Source: Allacma fusca
Taxonomy: Eukaryota; Arthropoda; Collembola; Symphypleona; Sminthuridae
DNA length: 64,000 nt
NCBI GenBank assembly: GCA_947179485.1
Contig: OX359248.1
Coordinates: 32,993,378-33,057,377 of the forward strand
Reading direction: 5' to 3'
Shown: positions 13,001-26,415 of the stretch, in pieces
How positions within the stretch are numbered: position 1 is the stretch's first letter
Layout of the letters: every line of letters starts with the position of its first letter
Made by a program: the position numbers and the translations under genes
Notes under the pieces: model-generated
The model's input: only the letters and a program-made list of their open reading frames with translations
The model's database searches: none
What the model was told of the DNA's origin: nothing

Positions 13001-16000
13001 GACAAGGGAGAGAGAAAATATGAGCGTGGGAGTCGTATTCTTTGTAATGTTCATCTCGTCATAACTTCCGACAGAAAATAATATTTTCACTCTTTATAGA
13101 CAGACAGTCCCACATTATTTTCATTGGGCGTAAAATATATATTGATTAAATATTTCCAACGCATCGAGCTTCAATATCTTCTGGAGGATGGGATTGTTAT
13201 TACATATATATCTATAACATATACATGCATTTAGTACACCCTTAGGTCTATATATTAAATAAAGATAAGTAGTTGAAGCAATGGGACTAAAATTGTCAAC
13301 GGCTGTCTACCTCATCAACAAACTTTTTTTATGAGGGGACAAATCAAGTTACTTTCGTCCCAACCAAAGGCTTGACTTTCTCTGGGAGCCAGCAAGGATT
13401 GGCTGCTTTGGAGGAGCACTCATACACAAAAAAAAGAATGACTTCTAATTTACTTGGATCCGGTGTGCTCAATAAATTGACCCATAGATAGATACAAAAA
13501 TTGGGAAATACTCTGTCCTTACCTCTCTCTCTCTCTCTGTCTATTTCCGATAACTCCCGATATTACTGCAATGCCAGGGGTTTCTTATGCCCTCTTTGGA
13601 AATACAACCACTGGGGAGATTTTATCAGATAAGAACGACCATGTATGTGCATATGTGTGCTACATCCTCCTCAACCAATTTTCAATTTCCCTTGTGAGCA
13701 TCTAAATGACGTTAAAAATCAATTCCGAACTCTCCCTTTAGAAAAACGCACGTCCTCCAAGCTATTGAGAGCTATTCAGGGTTGAGTAGCTTGAAAGAGA
13801 TTCAAATTGCAACAAGAATTGAATTTTTTGACAATGAGGAACTATAGGTTCATAAATTTTGACATTCCCAGAGGATCAGGTGTAGGACTTTTCCTCTCCC
13901 ATATAAATAGGAAGAGCGGAGCTGAAGGGTGAGATAAGTTACTGGAGTTCAACAAAAAATGATTTAATTTTGTAGCAGATATAAAACATCTTATCGGAGG
14001 AAGGGCTCTCGTGCATTTCTAATAATTTATTGGAGCTGAGACTTTCAAGGGAAGACATTTTTAAAATGAAAATCATATTTTCTAGTTCACTGCCATACGA
14101 TATCAGGTCCTCCTTCCTTGAGGGTTAAAGCATGTAGGAAGAATGTATGTAAGAAGTTGAAGTGAACTCATTCCATTTTGCACCCCTGCTCTCCTTACAA
14201 ATGCCGTGTCAGAACTACATTCCTTTTTAATATTTCTCAATAACCCTCTCCACGCTCTGACTCTCTGTGAGTCCCGATATGATACTTAAGACAATTGTTT
14301 TCCCTACACACGCCTCTTTTTCTTACGTGGACTGGAGAATAGGATCGGAACGAGTGTTCGACACGAATCTACTATCCTAGCATCCTTTCATCTCCTTAAA
14401 AGCTTTTATAATCTTTGGGAATAAGTAATGTATGTACATTACGGTCGTTCTTATCTTCGGCGGACAAAGTTATTCCCATTTTTACAATAGCTTGTAATTA
14501 CTTGCAATAATTATTGTTCCTCTGCACTAACGATCCTTGTGTAGACTCTAGAGATACAGCTGGGGCTATTATAGGGACTTTCTCGGCGAGGGCTCGGTTA
14601 AAATCTTAATTTGAGCGGAATTTCCTTACCTCATAACCTCACCTTGACTAAAATGCTGTGGTGGGGTACGGAAGCAATTTGACAGTTTGACAGGATTGAT
14701 TATACCTGGTTGAGTTAATTAACGCCTACCACAAAGCATTTGCGAAGTAGTAATTGAGCTAATCAGTCAGCTGACTGGTGGTACTTATAGATATAGCTAA
14801 CCTAGTAGAAGAAAAAAATTGGGCTTGAAGGCTACTTAAAAAATTTGGGATTCAATGTAAAGAGCAGAAACAGTAGTCATAGTCAAGGATCCCGGCTCTT
14901 GCAATGTAATATATTCAATGTGTAGGTCAATCGTAAATCATTAAATGTCGTGGAAAGAAACCTGTAATCACGGCAAAATCCACTTGACCTTTACCATGGT
15001 CGTAGAGCTGGTAGTGCTGTGAAATATGTGTCTGTGTATAGGATCAAAATTTTTATGCCATTGAGGGAAACTATAGCTGAAGCCCCTTTAGTAGATATTG
15101 ATCATGTGTGTTGCCAGTATAGAAGGAATTTATTTTGGGAATATGCAGGTTCATAAAAGTTAAGTACACTTATTACTGGAGTTGTAAAAATCCGAGCATT
15201 ACCATTTATACTTAAATATAGGAGGTTCGGGGAAGGTAGAGGAAAGGCCCCCTCCGCATTGTGTAAGTATATGACCATACAATAATAATGTGGGAACATT
15301 TCAAGAAGAAATTAACTGTGGAAAATTTGTATTTTAGACATGCAATGAGCTATGTAACTCCTTCATTTTCCTCTCCCTATGAGTTGAGGAGTAGTTATTG
15401 CGACTACAATACATACCGTCTAGTACCTACAAGTATCTATACCTACATACGCCTAAGTGTATGCAATACTCTTTTAGTACACCGTTTTAAGGAGCATTGT
15501 CGGAGCTTTTTGCTCAGAGTGTGTGAAAACACTGGGTATATGTTACTATATCTATATACATACGTATGTGACTCCATACCCATTTTCTCATGGTAAATGA
15601 TTCCATTATGGGGAACAAGATTGTTAGCGCTAAAGCTCTCTAAAGCCAGTCCCCGTATAGGTATAAATGGGCCGGGGAGCACCAACATGTGCTGACTATT
15701 GTTACCCATAGATGCAGCAGTACATTCCAAGTGGTTGTCTATACACAACAACATGTACCTACATATCTATGTATATAAGTCCTAGGCTCCTCCACATGGG
15801 GGTATACGGAGTTTGGGCAGACTTCCCAAATATAGATTTGTCCGAGTATCTATATGTTTGTGGGCCTGGGAATGCAGTAGCTATAGTTACGGACGTTATA
15901 AGTCGGGGTCTAATGTGTGTATATTTTTTATTCTAGGGGAAATAAACTGTGAGAACGGGCTGGAGAGAGGTACCCCGGTACCCGCATACGGATTTGGGAG

Positions 16001-16124
16001 TGTGTGCTTATGGGAATAACAACACGTGTTCACCTTTCCATTCCCCAACATGGCAAAGTGGAGTCAAGGGGCTGAAGCTGTGGGGTCGAGTATGCTGAAT
16101 TAAAATAAGAGAAAGCTATAGAGT

Positions 16125-16133
16125 GAGTGAGTG

Positions 16134-16164
<31 letters not shown>

Positions 16165-16608
16165 GAGAGACAAGAGAAAGTGTATTCCAGACCGTTGGGC
16201 TTTTGTGTTGATTCGAAAGCATTATATTCCACCCTGTGTATATGTGTGTGTAGGTACACAAATCCAAGGCATGAATTCATTATGGAGTACCTTATACTAG
16301 TTGGAGTTTTGCAGTAGTCTTGGAGAGAAATGGATGCAAGTCAGATCCTACACACACACTGGAACTTTATAACGGTCTGACATGAGATATGAACTGTGTA
16401 CATGTTTACGAGGGGAACTTATACACACACGAGAGGGAGAGAGAGAGAGAGAGAGAGAAAGGGAGAGAGACAAGATCAAAATTGCGTGTTTGTATACAAG
16501 GGAAATCGTGACTTAAGATACAGTTAGCCTTTGGGGGGAAGAACGCAAGGAGAGAAGGACTAAGGGGAGCGGGTTGTTTCGCGGGAGTCGAGCCAAAAAA
16601 AAATCACG
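16125..16608 (+). promoter_or_regulatory. Probable 5' UTR/promoter region of the transporter gene
   Basis: The bases before the start codon contain two (GA)n tracts (16133-16170 and 16431-16470), then a G/A-rich leader to the ATG. GA tracts near starts can bind GAGA-type factors in arthropods; whether that applies here is inference. No clear TATA box is seen at a fixed distance and the transcription start is unknown. Upstream non-coding exons cannot be excluded. Confidence 0.3.
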
Positions 16609-17124
16609 ATGAATAATGACCCGAAAAGGCGGCTTTCCCGACCAGAAGTGTCTGGGATCTCGGCGATATTCAATCCTCGGAAGCTCCGGAGGAGCTCCAC
16701 GGCCATCAGTCAGCTTCTAGGAAGCACTGGACGACCACCTTCAGTCGTCATTACGGATGACAACTTGAGTGAAATTGAGTACGGTTGCTCGTCCATGGTG
16801 GGTGTGGGTGTTGGTATGGCCAATGGTCCGCATGGCCGGGATTTTAATGTGTCAGTGACTGGTGGAGCTGGTGGCTTAAGTGCAGGTGGACTTGGGGGGA
16901 GTACTGCAAGTATGCATTGTGGACCGGCCTCGAGTACTCCACTTCTCGCCGATGTTCAACAACAGAGTGGTCAAATTGTCACAGTGGAGAGTTCACTCAT
17001 CAATAATCCGTCACAACCTAACGTACAGCAGCCAGTCCCTGGAGCTAATAATACAAATTTGAAACCAATTGCCAAAACCATTGCGACCATTAAGAGAGCT
17101 ATTTTCAGCAAAACTGCTAGAAAG
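16609..17124 (+). CDS. SLC35F3/4: SLC35F3/F4-like exon 1: start and cytosolic N-terminal region
   Basis: Residues 1-172. The start ATG at 16609 has A at -3, and an in-frame TAA at 16561-16563 with no ATG between them fixes it as the first in-frame start. The protein begins with a basic, Ser-rich stretch (residues 5-40, RRLSRPE, RKLRRSS), then a Gly-rich low-complexity part (about 65-98), then a polar Gln/Asn/Pro part, and ends with a basic segment (AKTIATIKRAIFSKTARK, about 155-172) just before the first membrane helix. No membrane segment is seen, so it should face the cytosol. The exon ends AAG|gtaacc in phase 0. The continuing open frame past 17124 (to 17283) is intron: it turns T-rich and loses coding character. 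The N-terminal tail is the least conserved part of this family, so the membrane core carries the family call, not this exon. Confidence 0.88.
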
Positions 17125-20100
17125 GTAACCTTTCCTTTTCTTTCATACACACAGCTTGACATTTTAGTTATTTCCCCAAAATTATTACTCAAACCTAGTA
17201 GTTTGGCTCCACATAAAATATACTGCATTTTTTTTTGTACCTACATTAGAAAAATATTTCCCTTTGCGTCATCAAATATTCTGTGAGCTATTTCATCGAT
17301 TAGTTGTTGATTCCCTGGCACATCTGGATATTGTCTGTTCAATTTTGCATTAACCTCATTGTTCAGTAATAGTATACTTGTGTTCTTTACAATTCAACTG
17401 GAAAAGCTCACTGGAGGAGGATTTCCTTTGGATTAAAAAATATACAGAGGTGATTCTGTGTAGGATAACTTGTAATTTGTAATTCATTAATTACAATTTT
17501 ATTTGAATTCTACCCACATTGTAAAAACTTGGGAAATTTGAGGAATGTTGATTAGAAGATGGTGAAAGGACTGTGCGTTTGTACATAGAACAATGTTCTA
17601 TGTGGCAGAGCCTTCGTCCTGTACTAATGGCAGTGTATTACCTGTAGGCGGATATACGAGGGATAAGAGCTCTGATGTCTTTTGCCACATTTCTTGTGAA
17701 TATTTAATACACCACTTGCCCGCTTTAATTCCTTCCGCTTTAAGCCGACAAAAGCCGTGTGAGAAATTCCCACCTCTAAATTACCTTTGAAGTTTTCTGA
17801 AACTTTCTGCAAATACGCCACACTCTGTACATACATACATAAGCCCCTGTTATCTATTTTTTTCGGCACACACTTGGTCGGAGGGAAAAATCCCCCCCCC
17901 CCTCCGTAAAAATAATAAAAGTACAAATTACAAGTGTAATTTACCTTGGAGTTCTCCCCTGGAATCCTTATGAACAGGTACAGGTAGATATCTACATATG
18001 TACCTTTCTCCACTTTCATATATCAAACACCTTGGAAGAATTACGGGAGAGAAAGTCTTAGCTCTATAATTATTATGTAGTTATAGGTTTTCTTTCTAGT
18101 AAAGTTTTTTCCCCCTTTTTATTTCCCTTCCTCCGCATTAAAAGGTTTGACGCTCTAAAACCAAGTTCATACAATCTTCCTTCCCGTGGAGTTACTTTTT
18201 TTTGCTTCTATTACATGCAGCCCGCCCGTACCTATAAGGTACGTTTGTTTTCTTGGAATTACCTTTATAAGTCCTCTAACATACAACCAACATACAACTC
18301 TAACCATACAAATATATATGATGGGAGGATTTGCATGTATTTTAAAGGAATTTGAACATGCAATATAGTAAGTTTTTGGGCTGGAAGTTAGGGAAAGTTT
18401 TTTTTTCTTTTTGCCTGAGAAATTGCTAATGAAATTACCTTTTCCTTTTCTCGCCGTCTCTTTCTATCCTTTACCACCCGAAAAAAAAAACTTTAGTGTT
18501 TATTGGATCCATATTGTAAAAGTGTGTGAGGTATATATACATATCTACGTTTTGGGGGGATGTGAGCAGAAGTTGTTTGTCTCACTCTGCCTTTTCAGGC
18601 TGACTCGGCCATTACTGAGGACTCTAATTAGGAAATAAATCTGACATGCAAAATATGAACCCCTTTGGAAAGTAAATATTGAAATGAGCTGATTCGGTTC
18701 CAGAAAGACTCTCCTCTGTAGCCAGACGACTGGATTGAGTTTGCCAGTAACTTGCCAAATCTTTTTATAGATTTCTCTTTTATTGTTTAGATTGGAAAGG
18801 AAAAGTTGTTCGGTATGTATTAAGAATGGGAGAGGGGGGAAAGTATTTCCTCAGAATTCCATGCTCAAGAGAATACTTATTTTTTCCCACTTGGGATAAG
18901 CTTTCTCGGGCCAACTTTCTCCTTTTTTGTAGTGCATACTTTTTTCCATCAGGCTGGAAAGTCCCGGGGTCTATATGTTCAGAGGTATCTACTAAATACA
19001 TAATATGTAGGTTACGCTTGAGCAGGGTCCAAGTCGTAAGGTAAGAGTCTTCCAACATCCATGGGGTGTGAGATGTCTCCTTGGATTATTGAATTATGAA
19101 GTTTTTTCATCACCTTGAATGTTATTTGAGGAGAAATAATGGAAAAAAGACAGATGGTATTTCGCTTTTAGCTCTGTAACATGATATTGATTCGATTTTT
19201 TTTCCCCAGCTCCTCAGTCAGGTGCTGATGATGCAGTCTTGGGGTGTTGAGTGGGGAGTCCTAATGTACACCCGAAAGTTTACTCTATATATTGACCTAG
19301 CTTTTGCATACGGTTGTGTGTATTTAAGGACTTTCACCATTCACTTATTTCGGGTTTCAACTTTTTGTTTGTTTAACTTTATCTCATCCCTTCCTTGTAG
19401 ATATGTAATTAATGGCAGGGCATTAATACTTCCTGACTCAAAAGTCTACTTGACTCAACGGTTCTTGCTCCAGTTAAATTTATGACCTGGCTGTAAAGGC
19501 ACTTCCCTCTAAAGCAAACTCCCTGTGTAGAATGGAACACCAGCCCAGAGAAGTCCTATCTATCCGAACTACTGAAGATCCTTAGGCACTCCTAAACTCC
19601 TACTACTACTACATACAGTACTACAGGATCTTGACACAATATTGTCGAGTTTCATTCGTTAGTTGGAGTTCAAGAGAGAGAGATCCTCATACTGTAGTAG
19701 TAGTACCTACTTGTATCTTAATGCAGTATCAGCTCCTGGGCTAAACTCATTTCCTGGAACTGGAAATATCCCTTCAGTCGGATGTCTCTCAAGGATATAT
19801 TCCCTGTATATTTTTCCAGGGGGTCTGGATGAGATAAAGATGAAGGATGATCGTTAGTTCTACAGATCCTACCCTCCCAGGGATTCTATATTTTTTTTTT
19901 CAAGAGAAAACTGAGTCTTTAGAATTTTTTTTTAATACAAACAAGATAAGTACAAAAAAAATATAAAAAATGGTTACCCTCAAGGTTTGTTATTTTTTTT
20001 TTTTCTGTGGAACAAGAGATGGAATTAGTTCGGGTCTTGTCCTCTCAACCATACTATCATCCTTCATTGAAGTGTATCCTTGCTATAGAAGTGTGTCATC

Positions 20101-23100
20101 CAAACCAACTTGACAGTTTTTCATTACGAGATAGTTTCACATTGTTTTATTGCTGAATAAAGTTTGGAGAGCTCTTCACAGGCTCAGATTAATTAAAAAC
20201 TCTGGGAATTTACTGTGGGCTTAGAAGTGACGTGGTAATTAGTTCAGGTTCGGAAACAACTAAAAGGCTTTCACCACGAAACTTCCCAGTTTCACCTGTC
20301 AGCCTCCTTCCCAATCCAAATACATACAGATTCACTTTGTAGCGTTGAATTTTTGGGTTAGTAGATTGGTTTCATCTGGCTGTCGAGAGAGACGTTTTAT
20401 TTTGGATTTCATTTGATTAAAACCTACACTACCCGAAGCATCACTGCCAATATTTACTCCAACCATGAAGCCTCTGCTGTCGTTTAACAATCCATTTTAA
20501 ACCATAGAAATAAAAGTTCCTTCATTTTCTTTTTTTTTTGATGTCCTTTTTGTCCTCGTGGCTTCTTCTTTTGAAACTTTCTAACCCTCAAATTATGTAG
20601 ATATAAATATATGAACAAGGTTAAGTTATCTACATGTAATTAGGTCCAATTACTGTCCCGCAGTATCTTTTGTCCCTATAAATCCATATCAGCCAAAACA
20701 TGTCATATGTCTTCAATATACATAGATAGATACAGCTGGGTCTGTTTAGTCAGAAACTTATCACCTGTCTTTCCTACTAAAGATAATAATGTAATTTATC
20801 CTTGCTTCTACAGATACATCTGCATGATACACACCTGGACATGAGCCTCACCTATATTATTAGTTTTAAGTTGTTCTATTCAATCCACGGCTAATTTCCA
20901 ACGGCCAGAGCCAAAAATTTATTTAAGGCTCAAAGGGAAACTATAGTTTGTTACTGGGACCGTCAATTATTGGAGAAAGTACAGTAAATCTATAAGTGAA
21001 TAAACGAAGGGAGATGGGTGGCAATCAGGAAAGTTAGGCTCGAGTCGTGGGAGCTTACGGTTTTTCCTAAACGTAGAATATGGAATCGATTATTTACTTT
21101 CGTGTTATATAGAATTCAACTCTGAGGTAGAGCCGTACCTATGTATGCCCTCACTACATTGAATTAAGTATCAATGGGAGGAAATAGTACTTCAGGTTGA
21201 TGAATATTTTAGAGAATAATGTTCGTAATTTTTTAGTGGGTCGACTGTCGGCGTTCGCTCATCGTCGGGCTGTTATTAATACATAGTGTCGGTTTGCGTG
21301 GTAAAATTCCGGGGGCAGTGGATCCAGCCTATAAGGGGATAATCGAATGGTGAAGTAATTTGTTTGTCACGTCACCCATAGTCCTGTTAATATTTGATGA
21401 TAGAGCCGACTTTCCGGAGGCTATTCCCTTGTAAGGTAACCTTCGCAGCTTATAAGCTGTTGTCTTCGGTCAGCGTCACTTCCTGTTTTTCAACTCACAA
21501 TTCCATGGTTACATACCGGAGCTGGAATACCTGCTCCAGGATTATGAATTACGGGTATTACAGGAGGTGTACATACATACAGTGACACAGTAGGCATAAT
21601 TATGTAGGAGTGTGTAGTTATATGTAGATGGCAGTAAAGTTGAGGGAACGACCTCTGGTCATGTAGTAGGATGCATATGTAATTATTGCATCTTGCAAAT
21701 TAGGAAAGTCATGACAAATAGTTATCCGTTAAGTTGCATGCTCCGCAACGAATTAGTAAAAGGTCCATTGAGCAATATAAGAAAGGTATGAATTGAGATG
21801 GGGCTATAAATTAGCCTAGGATCAAAACCCATTGGAGAAATAAGCCCATGCAGCCCTGGGAAATTGTTACCGCCTTAGGCTTGCATAATCATGCTTTTGT
21901 CATTATTTGTGTAGAATTTGCTATTATTATCAGGGAAACAATTTATAGTAAACACAACTACTGCAGTAGGAGTTACTACTGTATTTCCAGTACAATAACA
22001 AAACAGCTGTAGAGGATATAGTAAATAAATGTCCCTATTGCATTAAATTGACTACCCCTCAGCCCCCCGAATACTGGCCCATGTCATAATTGGAGTAGTT
22101 GTTCATCCTATAATTATGACACGTTATCAGGACTAGTATCACAGTGAGACCTGGAAAATCACACGCTATGTTGCTCCATGAAAAGCACGCGAAATAATGC
22201 TTAAAACATGCGTAAGAACCTAACTCCCTGGAATAAATTGTGAGTAGAGACAGCATTATGTATTATATTTGGTTAAATTCCTCAAAATTAAAATCAGTCT
22301 GTGACAGGGAAATCCCGACTGTTATTGCGGTGTGAAAAGTTCACTCGAGGTCATAACTTCCCCTCTCCTAAGATTCCGCTCATTCTTTTGCCGAGGGACG
22401 GACGGAGAGAGAGAGAGAGAGAGTGAGTGAGTAAGCCCTCATAAAAAATATCAACTTCTGCCAGATTCTCCAAGTGTGGCCTTCTTACTCCATAAACATA
22501 GACTGTACACTCATGTGCATTAAACAGACCCGTCCATATAATTTTTGGGAACAATGCGGGAATAACTGAGGTATCTACGTGTGAAAAAAAAAATAGCCGG
22601 GAAAGTAAAATATCTTGATAGTGATAAGTTATTTATGACTCCCTCAAGTAGTGTAATATCCCATATATACATAGGATGGAGGTAAAGAAATATTTTAGAG
22701 AAAAAACAAAAAGACATATTTGTTAAAGTCTTAGTTATTATTCTGAGCTCATAGTGTTCACAATTCAGTTTGAGTAGTAGTTGTAGGAGTAGTAGGAGTG
22801 TGAAGTGCCTCAACTTTTTTCCATAAAGTTTTTCTCCCCCAACCCTGTGTTTTTATCCGGACGGTTAGAGAGATATACCTCGGTTAAGTCGTCAACATCA
22901 TGGACTCAAAGAAAATCTCCCTGTCTTTACCCCTTCAAGAGCCCACTGCCTCCACCGTTTTGCTCAATCGCATGAAAAAGAAAAGTCCTCGTGGACCCAA
23001 TAGTATGGAATTTAAAATTGAGGTATTAGAATGGGCGAAGACATCTTCTATTCCAATGCTTCCGGACAAACCTAAATATTTTGAGACAAGGGAAACCATG

Positions 23101-26100
23101 ATGGCTTCCATGGACGACTACGAACTCTACGGTATTGAGGAGCAGAACGAGGAGGAGGAGGAGGAGCCCCAAAAACCACAGACTGACAAGAGTCCAAAGG
23201 GATTGAAAGACCTGAACCATAAAGAAGTACAGAACGAATTTTAATTTTACACTTGTCTCAGTTATTGACTTTCTCCCTCTCCCAGGAACATTTCTCCTGT
23301 GTATATACATACATACATAAAATATATAATTATCTACACCTCATTGGAAAAATAACTGCAAACTCCGCTTAATTATTTGCTCGCTTATCTATCTATTTGC
23401 AAGAGGAAAGGGCGGGACGTGAGTGTGCCTATGGACTTGTAAAGAGCCCCACAATAGCCCAGCCTTTTAGCAACAGCTGTGTATCTCCTAATTTATTTAA
23501 TTTCCTCATAAAGCCCGCAGTCTGACACTGTCAGCAGGCTGTGGCCCTGTACCGCAGCTACTACAGTTTCTCTATACTGTATGTATGTGCAGGCACGGAC
23601 TTCCCAACCCTTTTAAAATAGTTTGTCGATAGTTTGTTGTTTTCTGATAATTTTTCTGTAACGTACAATGTATTTACACATTACTCTAGATATATTTATA
23701 AATACACCCAGAATGAGTCTACATCCATTAAAATACACTCTGCCGGAGGGTACATACTCCTGTACACTTTCAGAATAGTCTGCATAGAAATTACCTTTTC
23801 CCGTTGCAACTGCAGAGGGTTTGTGTTCCCCATGCGTTTTGTGTACACAGCCAAAAGAGGAAAGCACGCCCATGCATGTAGCTTATTTATACCGCCTGGA
23901 GATAGTACGTGACACACAGTACATGGAAGGAGTAGCCAGGCTACCTCTCAACCAGCTTTCTCGAGTACTGGCTTTCTCACAAGGGGTAAAGTTGAACAAG
24001 GGAGAAAGACCTGAGAGCTCTGCGGTTTCGACAGTATATACTGTAGTACAATTTTAACTTGACATTTCCTTCTTAGAGTGTAAATATGTAGATGTTTTTA
24101 TATGTATGTGTTCCTATGTGTAATAGACATGTATGTATGTACATATTTTTGTTGGTTTTTTTTTGGTACCAGTCTTCAATTTCCTACAAGCAAATGGAAA
24201 TTACTGGACAAGGAGCATGTGGGTGGGAAATTTCTGGCTGAGGAATAGGGTCTTTGCTACGGAAGTTATATTGGAATAACATTATTTTTTTATTCCAGTC
24301 TCTGGAGCCAAAATAATATTAATACTGTTGGTGTGGCGGAACTTCCCTATTATTACGGATGGTGCAGTGTAGGGCTGCCGTTATGAGGGAAAGGCCGTTA
24401 TTGAGCAGTTGATTTTATTCAATTGTGCAAGTTGTTTTATTAGCATGTAACTATATTTTGCTACCGGAATCCCTAATATGTTCCTTCCATTTCTCTCCTA
24501 CTAGATCCGAAGTGAAAGTTTTCGGTTCAGGAGAGATAGGAAGGAAGATAGTATTAAAACAGAGTCCAACTAATGGTTCCTTGTAGAGGTAGAGCTGTAG
24601 ATACATTCTATGTAATTATGTATATTGATAGTGTACTGTATATCTGCACATAAAACTCATTGAAATGATCAGGGAGATGGAAGACCTGTGTATGCTTGTA
24701 AATAGTGTAATGGGGAAGGAGGGGGACAACGTGAGGAAAAATCGCGGATGGGAATAAAATTTATGTGTAATGACAAAGAGTTTGTTGGTAAAAAGGTTTG
24801 CTTTTGAGAAGATGCCAAAAAATTCTACAAGGAGTTTAGATACCTATGTCTGGATGATATCCCTCTATACTGATATAGTACAGGGCTGTATCAACTTGAT
24901 AAATTAAGGAAACAGAACAAATTTATTTTGTCTGTTTGTGTGTCTCCCTTTGTTGCTTTTTATGAAGCTCTGTATATTTATATGTATGTCATCTGCTCAC
25001 ATATGTACATTGCTGTAGTTTGGAGGAAGGGCATGGGCAGGGATATGTCCTCAGAATTACAAGCACTTACCTCCCTATAAAGGAAAGTTGGATATAAGGG
25101 AGTAGGAGATATCTGCTAGACGCGCTATTAACTTTGCCACTGTCCTCTGTGTGTCCCCATTTGGAAGAAATAGTTGTGCGATTTGTACTTCATTTCCGAG
25201 GGTATTATTCCAGTGAAAATCCTTCTTCTCTCATGCTCTCAGGTTCAGATTCCATATTGGGGATTCCTTCTGAGCCTGTAGGACTTCCTTGTATTTATAC
25301 TGTAGAGAGCATTGAGCTATAGGTAGAATCCACTTCAATACGTACATCAAGGGAAAGCAAGTTGTAAACGCTAGAGGGATTATTATCAGATGAAATTTAA
25401 TGGCAGTCTTTACTTTCATAACTATATTTGAGGATACTACTTGGGTGAAGCCGACTGCTTGTATAGACTTATAGGAATTTGTGTATGGGTGTGTATGTAT
25501 GTGTGTGTGTGTGTGTATATGTATATGTGTGTGAGCCTTTTTATGAATCTTTGTTCTCCCAACTGGAGTCATTTTTTTCTAGGACTTTTTTTTCGCGTCC
25601 TTAGATTAGAAACGGGCTTATTTGCGTTTCATTTCCAGGATGTGTATGTATAGCACTACTACTGGGGCACTACTAGTATGCAGTCCTATTTTTTCCCTTC
25701 TTTGAATTTAATAGAGACACTATGGAAAGAGAAACATGTGTTGAGTTAGATTTGTAAAGAATGGAGAGTAGAAGTACTTCCCATAAGTACGTCCATACAT
25801 TGTAAGTTCGTAAGAGTGAGACAACTATGTTAATGTGGAGGGGACTGCAGCATTTTACATTGCAGTACGAATCAAGTAGACGGGAAAGGAAAGACTGCAA
25901 CACATGACTGGATTCAGTGGCTTTATACATACATATATCTACATATCTATATCTATCTACATTACATTAAACATTATATCTGTGAAATATATATATTGTT
26001 CGTTTTAAACTTAAGATCTTCGCACTTGATTCGAACATTTGACATATAACCTATTATTTAGATGCTACAACTTGAGCCAGCCAGAGTTCCTTCTATTGAA

Positions 26101-26415
26101 TAAGGAGAAGCAATAAAAGTTTTTTTTTAGAGCGCTCTGCGATGTTGTCTCAGAATTAAATAGAGCGGCGATAACAGCCTAAAAAAAGTTTTAGATTGTA
26201 TCCTCCACTGTATGCATATTTCGGAAATTTACATGGGAAAGTGTAGATACAACGAATGAAGGTACCTGTAATACTTTGAGAGTTTTAGTATCCACTGGAA
26301 TTTCGAAGCACTTTAGACTTGAGTAATTTTGCTTAAGAGCATTTTCCCCAAGTTTGTTTAATTCTGGGATGTAATCCTGTAATACTCATGTGTGTTTGTT
26401 CCCTGTTGTTTGCAG
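17125..26415 (+). other. Intron 1 (9.3 kb)
   Basis: Donor AAG|gtaacc, acceptor tttgcag. Apart from the nested 114-codon frame it holds AT-rich unique sequence, a C run at 17891, a GA tract at 22405-22430, a TG/TATG tract at 25481-25534, and an 88-base exon-like stretch (18953-19040) with good splice sites. Confidence 0.85.
22900..23244 (+). CDS. Unrecognised 114-residue protein, nested in intron 1
   Basis: A single open frame on the same strand as the host gene. The start has A at -3 and G at +4, and an in-frame TAA at 22885-22887 shows it is not the tail of a longer frame. Residues 1-40 are polar and basic (RMKKKSPRG at 24-32, a possible nuclear signal); residues 41-80 hold a mixed stretch with LEWAKTSS, PDKPKYFETRE and MDDYELYGIEE; residues 81-90 are a run of Glu; the end is Lys/Asn/Gln-rich. 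There is no signal peptide or membrane segment. Codon use is varied and unlike the surrounding intron. I do not recognise a family. No clear AATAAA lies close by; the weaker AATATA is at 23321. It may be an independent intronless gene, a retrocopy, or an alternative first exon of the host (a GAG|gtatta donor at 23022 would keep phase 0). Confidence 0.6.
   Translation: MDSKKISLSLPLQEPTASTVLLNRMKKKSPRGPNSMEFKIEVLEWAKTSSIPMLPDKPKYFETRETMMASMDDYELYGIEEQNEEEEEEPQKPQTDKSPKGLKDLNHKEVQNEF

Larger units (their letters stand above)
1..16124. other. Upstream region without a supported gene
   Basis: Mixed-composition unique DNA with many TATGTACATA-like short palindromes and simple repeats. Open frames here are short (123 codons at most) and none shows a domain, signal peptide or clear codon bias. 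The minus-strand frame at 12719-13090 is the most coding-like. Confidence 0.6.

Noticed and set aside
17125..17283. Continuation of the exon 1 frame to a stop at 17286
   Set aside because: A donor at 17124/17125 in phase 0 fits exon 2 exactly, and the continuation is T-rich and intron-like; intron retention would give a 225-residue protein without membrane helices.
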